From: Kudoa neothunni
Lineage: Eukaryota > Cnidaria
Assembly: GCA_964304625.1 (NCBI GenBank)
Contig: OZ199838.1
Location: 868,001 to 932,000 of the forward strand
Length of the DNA: 64,000 bases
Direction: 5' to 3'
This document shows, piece after piece, positions 38,701 through 53,700 of the stretch (position 1 is its first letter; the number at the start of each line of letters is the position of its first letter). A model generated the notes under the pieces. It saw nothing but the letters and a program-made list of their open reading frames with translations, was not told the origin of the DNA and made no database searches. The position numbers and the translations under genes are program-made.

Positions 38701-41700
38701 ATTTTTATTCCTCAGAAAATTTTTTGGACGAGAACACGTTTGATATCATTAACTTTTTAAATCTTTATCTATCATGTTACATAATGATGTTTTTTCGTGT
38801 GACTTTAAAAAAATTTCTAGCTGATGAAACAAGATAAATCTTCTCTCTACTTAAACGTAAAACATATTATTCGGTGCTGCTTTATATCATTTATTATTCT
38901 AACATATTATAATTATCTTTAAAAAATTCACAATAATGAGAAAATAGTTTTGATTATTTATAATCATTAATACTAAATATAAAATAAACATAATTTATAA
39001 TTATAAGTATTTCAAGTATTGTGAGTTTATTTTCATAACACTTTTACATGCTTTTTCAGGTTTATCTATTTAAAGTACCCTATAAGATCAGGTAAAATAT
39101 CTTTTAACGATCAAAACAAAATGTATAAAGATGCACATACAGTTTGTGTACTTATAATGGATCTAATTAAGTTATGACGATTTGAGGATGGATCATAGAA
39201 TTAATACTCAAAACAGTCTAGAAATAGTCAATTGTGATAAAATAAAACCGAAAATATTTCAACAGTCACTTTGTGTGTATAAATAAACAGATATTTTAGA
39301 TTTTTAAGTCACCGATTTTTATCGTAAAATCTATACGGTAAATTTAAAAGCGAAAATTCAAAATATAATAGATAAAAATATGTTTAAGTGGTAACAAAAT
39401 TATAGATCCATGCATCCTCAGAATTAGGAGAAATTCGTTTTTTTGACAATAGGCATTTCCGACATTGGATTATACGCTGGGCTGGTAATAGCCACTGCCT
39501 ATAAGTATATTAAAATGACGGAGCATGTTTGCAAAATTTAGGGAGATAGGAAATGAGCTATATTTTAAAACTGATCAAAAAAATAATATTCAATTTAAAT
39601 AATCGACACTGTTATTATTAAAATGTATTATGCTTATTAGACCAAATCCTGATATAAGTATTGTCTGATTTCTTCCAGTAACGTGTTAATATGATTGCAT
39701 GATTCGATAAATTTATGGAAAATATTCCTATGTATTTTTCACTTTTTTGATTATTGCAAGATTAAGAAAACTCATATTGCTATATTAAACACAAACATAA
39801 AATCCTCGTTATGCATTAGGAGAGGCATATTCATTTTCCATTCAACATATTCAACTCGAACATTGATTTTATGAAATTTTTTTAAATTCAGTAGGTGATC
39901 GATTTTCCGTAATCCCATAGGTACCAGAGAAAGGTTATTGAAAATGCATCTCTGACCGATTTTACGTATTTTTTTATGCGTACGCGGGAAAATAAAATAA
40001 TTTGTATTACGCAATATAATTAAGTTCTTAATTACTAAAGCTTAGAGAGATTTTTTTCAATAAATTAATGAAAATTTGGTGACTATACATTTAGATCGCT
40101 ATCGTTTTAAATAATGCGGTTTTCGAACGAAATACTTCTGTAGTTGGACTTTGAAAAATAAATTATTTTTTCATTGAGAGATAACAGTTAACATAATATT
40201 TTTAAAAATGTAAGAATGATGTTATATAATTTAGTTTCAATGTTGAAAATTGAGCTACATAGACTTACATATAAATTGTTAGCAATATTTCTGAAATTAC
40301 TATTTAAACAGATTAGGTATATTTTAAACTAGAACAAAAGCCTCATTCGCTTGGGCTTCCTTGCCCAGCCAAATAGACTAAAGCCTTGATTAGGCCAAGG
40401 TCATTTGAAGTTAAAAGTAAATTAAGAGTATTTAGATAAATAATACAAAGATTACCCAATTAACTGATGATTTATTTAACTCATTGGACGCATGAACATT
40501 ATTTAATCTTTTTAAAACCAAATAAACACTACTGAGCGTTTAAAATTTATCATTTAATGCTCAAAAAATATCGATTTTTATAGTAATTTCTAAATCATAC
40601 CATATGAATAAGACTAATCTTGTTAAACATTAATAAATGGATTTCATATTAATGTTGAGCTATATAACCTAATATAAACTTCATTATTTGAAATAATTTA
40701 ATTATTAAATTACCTTTAAATAATTTTAAAGTAAAATTAACAGTATGGTACGTTTATAATTAACTTTTTAAAACTTTACCGAAATGATCTATATGTTTGC
40801 GTAAATCCTCAAATCATACGAATAATTACACGGGAAAATGTTTTTTGTCATTTTGTCGAATAAAAAATTTTACTAATTTTTTACGTATTTTTCTGTGTGA
40901 AATAAAATTTTATCTTTCCGTATGTATGCTCAAATGGAGCGATATGTCTCTCTATAATGAATGAAAAATGCGTACACACTGACACACACACGGATTACCG
41001 GTTCATTTTATATAGTAGATGTTTCGTCATCATTCTTGCATTCTTATTTTACACATATTAAATGGATAAATTTTTACTGTCGTTCAATATCGTAAATGTA
41101 TAAACTCCGCATGCCAGTGGCTCTAACATCCCTATGAGTGTAAACTACGGGCTTGTGGTGCTGGATTCGATCATGATAAAAAATAATTTTTACGAAATAT
41201 TGATTCAATTACATCTTACCGTATGTAAGCGTGTGCTAATTTCTTTTAGTCAACAAATGGGGATGCGAGTCCTATTTTAATTGGGAAGGGCTGTTGCATG
41301 ATATAATCTGAATAGGATACGTCATTAACCCTCTAACGTTCATAAAGACGACCTACCTTAAAAGTCATTTGGGTTGGAATCGACACCACATTTTTATTTT
41401 ATTTTACTTTAGACAAAAATATTTTGTATCGTTTTATAAAATATTTAAGAAATCTATCGAGGAAGTTAGGAGTAAATTTATGTTTACTAATCCATTACTC
41501 ATCGATAATCCGTTAATGTACAGATTCAGACAACTTCTCAAAATATCGCTAATATTACATACGGGGGAAGTGGCGGCAATATTGTGAAATGAGATTCATC
41601 TATACAAACCAATTTAATAATACTAGTTATTACTATTTTAACGAAATTTTACTAAAGTTAAAACAAACATAAAAGGTAGCTTTATGACTTTGTACACATA

Positions 41701-44700
41701 AAAAAATACCGCATTTAAACTTTCAACCATAACATAACACTACTTACGTAATATATTATTTCCCGAAGTTTATTTTTTTCGATTTTGAACACACTTAATG
41801 AAACGTCTAACGAACTGATCAATGCAATAATGGTGATTGAATAATCAGCGTATAACAACAATCAAACATTGATTTTACACTCAATGTGGTATAGATTATT
41901 GAGCGAGGTGAAGAGTTAAAAAGACTGTCTATTTTGACGGAACAAATTTTTCTCCTAGAATATTAATTCAATCATTATCATTTTATTAAATATCTGTTAC
42001 AAATGCTGAATACATATTTAGTTTTATTTATTTTTTGGTTGACACTCTGGAAACCAAATATATCGAGGATTTTCCTAGTTCTCGTTAAGTGTCAATAGAG
42101 AATACTTTAAGTTTACAATGAAGCAGTGTATATTTCCCTAATAAAGTTAATTGCATGTAGTATAACGCCATAAACGAATAAAATGACCTTTAAAAAACAA
42201 CTGTAATGTTGATAGTACCTAGTTCAATCATTATGGGAGGATAGTCTGGCCAAACGCTACTAATGTAAGATATCACACCGGACATAAAAGTGGGCGATGC
42301 ATTCCCACACTTTTGAAAGACTAAAGAATCAATGAATATGTAATAAAAGCGGGGGCACTTTTGTTACTGGGTCGGGTATTCCATAAAATATCCAACAATA
42401 GATATTTTGCAATGGATTTTCTAGTTTATTTATCAAGTATGAGGATTGAGTGGGAGGGATGGTAAAGTAGTTAAGGAGTTAACAACACAAACTGTTGAAA
42501 AATTTAACTCGAACGTTAAAATAAGATATAACACATCGTTAAAGTATATGTATACAATATTATGCAGGTTAAAATAGATAATTAAATCGAATAAAATTCC
42601 AATAGTTGCACATGCTGCTTTTACATAAGTAAAAATTTACCATGTAAACATATTATCTCTATTAGAAAGAAAACGAATATTGATTCTTATGACAAAAAGA
42701 TTGTCATATGACGTGATACGAGAAACATTACGTATTATTTATTCAAATGATTATAGATATACATATTCAGAATCATTTGGGTTTTGTGCGGCCAGAAAAT
42801 ACTGAAATTTCAAGCTAATGCTATTCTCCGAATTCTACATTTAATCGATATAGGAAGCTAAAATTCTCTGTAAGAAAATAATATCATTAAGTTCTGAGAA
42901 AATGGGACTTAATATGATTTAGTAAACAAGATTTTTGATGAATTATTCTTGCTCAGTTATTCCACTATTCATATATCAACATAATTCAGTCCAACTTAAC
43001 ATTTGACTCTATTTTCAGCAACAATCAAGAAATTAAGATCGAAAATGTCATGAGAGTGTCTAGTAAAAGTTTAAGTTACATTTCCTTACTGAGGAATCAT
43101 GACCGGAGCGGGTGGATATACAGGAGGCAATTCGAGAAAATGACACATAAATAACTGATATGGAAATCTTAGATATCGTGAATGATTCTACAGTTAAATA
43201 TCCATCTTTCATAGTTATGTGAATTTCATCCATGTTGCGAAATTCACAAAATTATAGGAATAAGGTCCCCAACAGATATAAATTCAAGAAATAGACAAAA
43301 AGATGTCAGTTATGAATGTTGGAAACAATTTTTTATTATAATGATGATAATAATATAACAAAGTCTATATATATGATTCAAATATAAGTATATATGAAGT
43401 TACACAGTAACAATTGTTTACGAATTAATGAGTAGAAAGTTCAATATTTTATTCAAATGTAGTGATGTATAAAGCATTCCGTGGGAAAATTTATCTTATT
43501 GTAAGAATTGTAAAAAGTGAATGGGTCAAATAGTTGTACAACATCTTGTTGTCATTTGGATTCTATTAATAACAATTAGCTTTGTTAAAGTATGTCCTCG
43601 AACTAATAAAGCTAAATTTGTATTCTGCATTTATAACAGATATTTTTGGATAAAAATAATAATGATTGAATTATAATTCTAGGAAAAAAAACGCATCCGG
43701 CCAAATAGACACAGCCTCAAAAAAGTATTTTCTGCGCTTGTTCTTGATGTAGATCTTTTTGTAAGATTCTAAACCAACCCATATTTGTGAATAAATGAAT
43801 TATTGTACAGTCCAACTGAGTTGTACGTAATGAGTCGGGGAATTGAGTCTCGTCATGTACAATCGTTACGTCGCGTACGAGCCATGTTTTTGATTAATTT
43901 TTTTATGGTGATGTTTGCTTTTTTATTTTTATCATAGTTAAGAGTGTTCCCTTTATTATAAGTAAGAATTAGAAATTTCAAATTCGGTTTTGTGGAAAAA
44001 ATGGCGATCACGTACGACACCTGTTGCATTGTATACACTCAGATCGTTGTCATCAGTTTCTTGAGAGATCCTCAATTATAACATCCTCATATTCACTACC
44101 AGAAGACTAATCGTTATGGAATAAAAAATTAAATTTAGAATCTATAGATATTATCTCGATACTAAATTACTACTGATGGAAAAATATATTTTATATTATC
44201 CGATGCAATCGTTCGCCGAAATCGCACACAAGCAATGTTCGATCAGGTTGCATATGATTTGTTCAAGGGGTATGACAAATTTTTGCCTAAGCCCGCGCTG
44301 GGGTAAATATGAATTTATTGAGACAATTAACTACGTGAACACAGATATAACAAAATGGATAATATCGCGAATGTAAATTTTTTCATTCATGAACTAAAAA
44401 AACTCAACATAGTATATCATGTAGAGTTTTTTACATCAAAAATATTTCTTCACTTGAGTTTCCTCCTAATGATTTCGTCGAGAATGTGTTAATAAATTTG
44501 TGCGACAAATCAAGTAAATTTAAAAATGTCAATATACATCATTTCCTAGAATATTCTAACAAAATCTATATTAAAAAGAATAAATACCACATTGAATTGT
44601 GGAATGCTTATGATCAAATGTTTAATAATATAAAACTTACCTCCAAAAATTCCGAAATTTTGAAAAGGCTTTTCTATTCCCGCCTGAACAAGCTCATTTG

Positions 44701-47700
44701 GTATAAATGATATTTCGTATAAACTTAAAAACCTAACAAATTTCTACTGGGCAGGAAATAATTTTCCAATTGTGTAATCCTACCAATGATCCATAATGTA
44801 ATGTATCACTAAAAATAATTAACATGAAAAGCATGCCAAAATTATCACTCATATTATGATTGATTCTTTCTTTAAGCCGTTGCAACTATGGCTAGCTAGA
44901 AACCAAAATAATAATGAATTATAATACCTAAGTTTTATATATAATATCTATCTTGAACCATTATTCATTTGTGTTTTTTACTGTCACATATGCGCCGGCA
45001 AACTTTTGCCTGAAGCCAAGGTTTTCTTTGCATACCAATTAATCCCAAAGGTATTTAGAAAATGGTGATTTTGTCGATTCAAAGTTTGTTAAACGGATTA
45101 CCCGGTTACAACAATATGATTAACATCTGCTTATGTCGTGGTAATGATTGGATGAGGTTAACTTTGCTCTTTATATGCTTTATCAAATTTCAATTAAGCG
45201 ATACCATCTGACTTTTTATATAATGTCGGCATGTATATTTTTGCTTATATGCGTATACCATTCATATGTGGGGAATTTTAACGTATTTGACATGATAAAC
45301 ACATCTTGAAGGTTCTATTAATAGTTTAAGATATGGCAAAAAGTTTATGTTTGCATCATTAATAATATATTCATAGAGCATGCTATAAGTAGATAGATTA
45401 AATCTCTAGAATAAAAGCATTTTTAAGGTAGATTTTATAGAAACCATCCGCAACGTTGAACGCTCAGTGATTAAATTCGATGCAGATGGTTGTATGTATA
45501 CATCATCCGTCTATTCAGACACTGGTTATTGACACGGAAGTCGATTTCTCCTAATACAGTCAATACTTTAGAAAAATATTTTATAAATATTCAATTTTGA
45601 TTTTTTTCTACTAAATAAATTAAAATCAAAAAAGTTTTAAGAATTCAATATTTTGAGGGATAATTGGTCTGATACGTAAGTGCCCACATATGTCATTAAT
45701 TAAAGCAGTATTAGATTTATAAATATAAGAATCTTCTCTGACTTAATTTTTATAGTTTAACCACCATTGCACTGGTCCATGTGTTACGCAAATTGATCCA
45801 AATTAAAGTTAGCGACTCGACTAAAGAGTATACGGATTTTTATTTTTTGCGGAAATTTTAATCTTTTGGAGAGTATTAGTCATTTACAAAAGATCAAGGG
45901 GACATTCGTAAGTAATTCCAAATATTCATGAGTAAAGAAGGATCGAATCAATAAAGAACCGTATCAACAAGTTTGGTAAAGATACTGTAATATTGTGAAG
46001 ATATGTATACGTGCCATTATTGTGTTCAAAATATAAATAAATAAATGATATTGAGCAAGAAATTTATTAAAGAAGGATTTCCCTTAAGAATTACATTAGG
46101 GGTAAGTTTAGACGGAAATTTCCATGAAGTCAATTCACGCAATGGTGTCTGAATCATTCCCCAAATTTCATGGATTTATAACAACTTGTCCAGTCAAAGG
46201 AAATTTAATTTTCATGACGAATATTCGTCTGACATAATTACTCTAAGGGCAAATAAAAAAATTATTCAAGCCAACGTCAATAATGTCTAATGTCACTTGG
46301 AAAAATATTCCACCAAAATCACCTCTAACATAAAAAAACCCTCACAAATTATATCTGGTGACATCAATAGGTCGTTAACATTTTGATGAAAGAATATAAC
46401 TATACGGTGAGTGTCTCGCATGACGACATTAATAATTTGTGTATAATTTTTTTTCATTGATAAACGAATGATAAATACACTGGGTATCTTTCTGGACTCA
46501 TTGATGGTCGATGTGACATATAAATTGTTGGATTCAAGGGAACCCTAATCAGATTTGTTTTATACATTAATCAGCATATCTTTGTTTATTTCTGTTGCTG
46601 AAGATTCCAATGAATAGTCACATATGACCAGTACATGTATTCTATATGGTGAAACACAGGAAACCTTAAAATGGTATGTAACCCAAATAATAAACATATT
46701 GCCAAATTTAACTCCAGTATCCTAACTACTATTCCTGACAAGCACTATATTTTAGGAAGTTGTGTCCAAATTCCAAATTAATGACGTGTATTTCACGTTT
46801 CGCGAAATTTAAGACGTTGAGAAATTATTTCAGAGGATAAAATCAAAAAAACTAAGAGGGATCATTTACTACCAATTCTTAATATTATTACGAATTCAAA
46901 AAATATGGATAATAACGATAACCTACGTTAGAATCATTAAAAATAAAGAAACCGAAGGTTTATTTACCACATTAAACAAAACTTTGAGACAATCGCTAAT
47001 AAAAGGGTTTTATTTTAAAAACTTTTTATTTCTGTGTTGACTTTTAAATCTGCGAAGCTACATCGTTAGTTGCTGGAAAAATTAAATTACGTATTTTCAT
47101 TATTATTACGAGATAATTGTTTGAAGAAAATGTTATATTTAAAAAAATGTGATAAAATTCATAAAATTCTGTAAAATTTGGATTGGATCCATACCATAAC
47201 GCACGGATTGCCTAGGAAGGGCACATTTCTGATGTTATGTATGTATGCAGGCACCGATAATTATTCCAATCTATGTCATAGGAATAACAGAAAATGGTAG
47301 GAATAATATGAATATTGTTTTAAACCCCAATTAAACAGTTATTGATTGAAATATTGAATTTTTCAGTGTATTTTTTGTTTGTTTTAACAAAGCAAAACCT
47401 GTAGCGCAAATTATTAGGTTGTGGAATTTTGGTTGGTCATACCTCTTCCATTAACGCTTTAGGCACCACAGGACATAACACAAAACTCTGCCCCTTATCT
47501 TTATGCGGTAATGTGGGACTTTAACCCATTAAACATCATCTTCTCAGGGCGACCACCATCCCAAACCCTATCCCTTTAAGGACGTTGGCACTGTGAGGGT
47601 TGCAAATTACTTGCCTTTCGACGGGTTCCTGAGATTCAACCTCCTATTCACGCGAATTTGGCTGCTAGTCCATCCAACTACACAGAAATCGTACACTTTA

Positions 47701-50700
47701 ACCACAGCTTCAAAATATGGGATAGAGACCCAACAACGGATTCGAAACCATTACCTCAAGGTTCTGAGTTCGAGTGTCACACCGATGTGCTATCTTTCCT
47801 CGGCTAGTGTATCGTATCAGTACAATTCTCAAAAAATAGAATATTAAATGTTTCCGAAAATTTTTATTAGTTTGTAGGTGAAAAAAATTCTAAAATTAGA
47901 TTTATGAAATCAATTCTTTAAAAAAATTTTTGATAATGGAGAAATCGACTTCCGTATTAATAGCCAGTGCCTTTCTCGAATTATCTTTGTTGATATTGAC
48001 GCGAATATTATGTTTATGAGAAAGAGTGCACTATAATTTATGCCGAGCCAAGGGATATTAATTTGAGTAAAAAAATCAGTTTTCGTATATTTTTCTCTAT
48101 CTATATATATTTTTTCATCTCCCCCAAAAAGTATTACAAAAACATTTTGAGTTGGATTAGAATTCAGTTTTGAATAATTACCGGGCAAAAAAATAACGTT
48201 TTAGATAACACTTTAAGGAAATTTAAATAATTCAGGAATACAGATAAATATGACGCTGATATTAAATTATTTAGCGTTGGTACCGGATCCTGAAATCGTT
48301 AATTGAACGTCGAGATTAATACAACCCTGCACAGAACTGATCAGAATTTCAATTTCGTTAATTTCAATCGTTCAAGGTATGATATTTAAAATTTTTTAGT
48401 TATACTGTTTCAATGTTATAATCTAAAACTTCAATGTATTTTTTGAATGTTATTAAGAAATGAATCTGTGGGGAATCTTCCCCTAATACCTCTGGGCAGT
48501 TATTTGGTAGTATATAAAGTTGTAGTGTCCGTGTGTGTGTGTGTGTGCATAAATCTTCTCTTTATACAGGAATATTTTTTAATATTTAAGATTATTTTTT
48601 CATATTAAAAAATACATAAATAACTAGAAATTGTAATGGGGCTTTCTGAATGCTTATAAATGGTGTACTAGTTGTGTAAATATTTTTTATGTAGATTAGC
48701 GCTGATAATAATATTATTACAACATGTGACATCTAATATAATACAGTGAATAGTGAAGAAAAAAAATTGATTTTCACTATATAAATACAATTATAAATTC
48801 TAATTTTACTTTTACTTTTTTTATCCCCTGGGCATAGTTAGGAAGACATACAACATTCATTTTTGCGTTAGCGGGAAACTCGCTGTAAACGATGATTTAT
48901 TGATTTAACGAGAGATTAATCCAGGTGGAAAAATTATTTACTTTCCTCGTTTAATTCGAAATAAAGTGCTCATTTTTTTATTTGAATTTAAAATGAAGAT
49001 AACATATTTTTACTTTGTACAAAACTGTAAAATAAACTTGAGATCAGTGGGTTAATCGACGAGTTCGTTAATCCGATTATAATTTTCGTTTGATACATTA
49101 ATCGAGGAGCCATATGAAAGATAAAAATAATTTTTATTCTTTTAAGTTATACTAAATAAGTACCATCACTCTAAGGAGAAGATAGGTACTTGACATGAGT
49201 AAAAGTTTTGTTTTATTCCAACAAAATAATAATTTTTTACAACTCAACTGAGGATTATATATAGGGATTAATATAGCAATATAAAACTATTTCTTTTTAA
49301 ATCTAAATTAGTCCACTCCCGAGAAAATCTGGGGTTTTCGCGTTAGTTATATATAAGAGAAGAAATGTAAAATCACGTAAAATCGGTTAGTACGGTAAAT
49401 CTTTTATCTACTATAATCTATAGTATGGATGAAGCGGACCACAAAGGTTTAATTATGTAGTAATTGATTGTTATTTTAATATTAATTTAATGTAATCAAC
49501 TCAAGTTATCCTTTATTTACTTTAAAAATCCGATTATATTAATATTATAAAAGTTTATGGTTATTTTTAGCCCAAGTCCATTTGGGGGTAGTTGTTTTTT
49601 CATCTGTTATAGTGTGAATTAAAATTTTATTTTTAAGAAACCTACACACGATATCAGGTAAACGAAGTGTCTATGTCATTAATGTTCATTAAAGATATTT
49701 TTTAACTTATTAAAATGGAATACCAATTCAGTTTGCATTTTCTTTACAAAATTCATCTGTTTAACCAATCATCTTTATAATTTGATCAACGAAAGATGAT
49801 GCAATTGCTGTTTAATCCGTTTTTTCATCATTTAAAATTTAATTGCGTTCTTGAAATTGAATTGTAGGAATATCATAAGTAAAATAATTTAATAACCGCT
49901 GATTTCATTGTGTTTTTTAGTTTTTATTATAGTCATTTGAGTCATGCACTCATTGAATTTAAAATCTTTATTCGAATTGTATTCGCGTTAATATATTACA
50001 TTTTATTAGGTCACACGGGAGTAGTTATTTTTTCTTTATATTGTATATTGTTTGATTAAATATGAGACCTAATTTTCGTTATATAGTTTATAGAATGTGG
50101 AATAAACACATTTATTTCAGAGATTAGAAATAATATTTTGATCAATTCTGTATTTGATATTCTTTTAACTTTGTCCAAGTAGTCTATAGTTTATATTTTA
50201 ATGAATCAAACCTATTTTTTATAACTTGAAACTCATCATATTAATAATTTTCATTGCAGTAATAATATTAATTATTATCCATTAATTTAACAGTTATATT
50301 TCATAAATGAAATAAACAAACTAATTTAAAATAAATTTTTTAATGAATATACTAATTTAAAAAGAGTTATCATTTCCAATTTATTGTATAGTCTTATAAA
50401 TTTGTCATAAGGGCCGTAAATTAATAGAACCTCAGTGTATAATAATATAAAAAATAATATATTATTTTTCTAATTAAATTTGTTGGAAGAATAATCATTA
50501 GGAATTTTTCAAACTTCACAAAATTAGTAATGTTATCTCTATCGAATTGATTAATTGAATTATTATTTTAACTAACAATTTTTCAAATGTATTAAAATTT
50601 ATTTAAATCTCATTTAAAAAATTTATCAATAGTTATATAAGTGAATATGGTTTTTTTAAAGAATAAGTGTGTCACATATTGAATTCCATAAATAACTTAA

Positions 50701-53700
50701 TTGAATACAATCTATAAAAAAATATACATAATTCTATTCCGTTATATATATGGTTGTTTTCATTGAAAAGTATTATAGTTACTCATCTATATATGTATAT
50801 ATTAATATATTAAAAAATAACATTTGTTAGTTGCTACATATAATCCAACATCATTGTAGACTAATTAGAACCTTAACCAACTGTTAAACCACTTATTCAA
50901 AGCACCGTAATACAACGATTTAAAAAATTATATATAAACTATAACCAAATTGATCTATTATGTTATGTAAAGAAATTATTCAGCATATGTTGTTCATAGT
51001 ATTATGCTTAGTCACTACTTGAATTGAAAGCATTAGGCAAAATATCATATAAACACTAATATAATTTTATTTTAAATTTTTTTTATAATTAACATAGTAG
51101 GATAATGACATTCAAGTGTCATATTTATTTTTTGAACACGATAAATATATTAGTTGTTTAAATTAAATGGTATTATTTTTTATATAATATTTTAACTATT
51201 AGAAAATAAACGACATTGTTATATATTTATATATTTTTGAGATTATTATAATTTTTAGGTTGTAACTGTATGCAGTAATAAATTTCAAACAATTATTTTT
51301 GTTAACAATTGGAAATATTAGTAATATATGAATTAATTTTGACGTAAACAATTGATTTGGTTTAATATATTACCAATCATTCAAATATTTGAATTATTTT
51401 TGTTTTATTTAGAATATGTCACGCATAGAATCAAAAAGTTCATCGTTTTTTCATCCATGTTTGACGTACAAAGTCAATTATCAGTTCAATCCTGGATTGT
51501 CGTTAACTTGTGGAATAAACCTGAACCCTCTGCTAATATATAAAGTTTTCGAACTTCGTGGGAACTATAATTTTGCTGAGTGCAATGAATTACTAAAAAA
51601 TGTGCTTTTCGAACAAACTGATAAATTTGACGATATATTTTCGCTCGATAAAACTTTCGTTGGATGGTGGAACTTGACTGACGAATTACCAAAACCTACC
51701 TCGACTAACTTTGTTGTATATATTTAATATTAAAAAAATGCTACATTTTCATAGGTTTACAGCGAATTCATTTCATCAATTAACCTTATTAGTACCTGGA
51801 TGCTATATGAACAAAAATTAAAAGTTATATCAACTTGTAATGAAGTACCTAGTAAAAGGGTATTTCTATTCCCACATAGCAGTATTCCCTAACCAAATAG
51901 CTTTCATGAGTTTACGACTACGTAATCAGTTGTGGAATATTCAGTGGTTAAACAATCTTTCTGAATGAGGTGACAAACCGAGTATTTAGATGCACCGGTT
52001 AATCTCTATCTGATATGTTTCCTCGTAAATCTAAAACATATTAAAACTAAAATATTTTTATATACACTCATTTAATTTGATGATACATTACAAGTTTTTT
52101 TATATTGTTTTTTATTAAAAATTTTATTGGTTATTAATTGTCAATCATCCGTGTTATATTTGGTTTGAACAAACAAATGACAGTTAATTATTATCCATTA
52201 ATTTTTATATTTATATTTTTTTAATCGTAATACAGGTTAAATAAATTTAAATTGTTGTGTAGAGAAATAAGTATATTTTTTGCGTCATCAAATATTTTGA
52301 TATTCATTACTGAAAAACTGCTTAAAATAATTTTCAAAATAGATTCATATATACAGATGAACACCGATTATCCGGAAGAAATTTTAAATTCTATTTGGAT
52401 TTTAATGACATTGCACGCCGATAAATGTTCGATTAACCGGAAACCGGAAGAACGATTTAATCATATTTCCGGATAAAAGTAGCACCCATTACAGTTAGAC
52501 CTTCAAAGAATTGAGGGTTGACTTCGAGGGTATAGAGATTATCCTCTATTACGACCAGATTAAGTCAATGTATTGTCAAGATTGTGTGATTCGTTCTCAG
52601 TGGAATCTCTATGCTGTTGTTAAATACATAAAAAAATTGTCTCTGTAATTTTAACAAATTTGAAGTCGTCAATTGTTCACTGAATTTTTTTTATTTTATC
52701 TGTTGATAATGAGATTGTCTATGTTCAATCTTGTGAATTTGAATTTTTAAAACAGAACTTTCAGATTGATTCTATTAAAAATAGAACGAAGCTGTTTTAA
52801 TTTATCGGTGGCATCCCTTAGTGTGATTTTTAGTTTATAAATTTTTTCGCGTAGTTTTTTAATGATTAAAAGATATTACAACAATATTTGTTCCAAAATT
52901 CAAACATGAACATTTTTAATTTATTTTATTAAGTTATCTTTTAATTTTTATTCATTAATAATTAAATTAATGTATTCAATTATTGGTTTTAATTAAAATA
53001 AACTTTAAAGTAGAGCAATGGTCACAAATCCAAATATACGATGTTAAGGCAAGAAACCATTGTACAAATGTGATAATAATAATAAGGTAAGCTAATGGGT
53101 TCTTATATATCCGCTAATTTAATAAAGAGGGGGTTTCACAGATAGCGGCATATCGGACTCGTGGTAATTACTTTAGAAACCCACGCACAATCTTATAGCC
53201 CCAACATACGATTTTTAAGCATTTCTAGTTATATAAATTATGAATGTTAATAAGTACAAAGCATTTTTTCATTATTTATCTCAAAAATATTAAAATGATG
53301 CAAAACCGAAAAAATTACATTTATTACTCAGTTATTGAATATAAAGTGAAATATTACGTCATATTTTATAATCTACTTCAATATTTTTGTGTGGATAAAT
53401 GTTTCAAGCATTTTCAATTAATATAATTAATTTAATGAGATGTATTATTTATTAAAATGTTTGTAAAAACTTGTAACAACCACAACACGTAGGAATCATG
53501 AATTTCCTATCAAAATCCTTGATAATCCTCATTTCGACACATGATCATCATCTATTTTTTAAGGCCTAATCACAATTAGATATGTAAAACGTAGCACATA
53601 TACCATTGCAATATTTAAAACAAAAATATTTCCAAGCTGTTCATCAATAAATTTTACATTTAAAGCTAAAGTTATGCGTTCAGTTCTTATATCAATTTTC

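Larger units (their letters stand above)
44985..48511 (+). mobile_element. Helitron-like repeat R1, copy 2, split by an insertion
   Basis: The parts 44985-45519 and 47970-48511 match copy 1 (10080-11197) in order. The junction point is continuous in copy 1, so the 2.45 kb between was inserted later. The tail ends CTCTGGGCAG...GGTAG followed by TATA, a variant of the CTAG-T end. Another Helitron-like 5' end begins directly after it at 48508. Confidence 0.55.

Noticed and set aside
39772-40014. 80-residue minus-strand frame
   Set aside because: Composition is mildly coding-like, but I recognise no domain and no partner exons.
47593-47847. 84-residue frame
   Set aside because: It lies in SINE copy 2 and has no protein character.
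47910-48188. 92-residue minus-strand frame
   Set aside because: It spans the MULE inverted repeat and the Helitron-like repeat, so it is a chance frame.
52252-52476. 74-residue frame as an extra exon of copy B
   Set aside because: It runs into pogo-like inverted-repeat words and lacks a splice donor.
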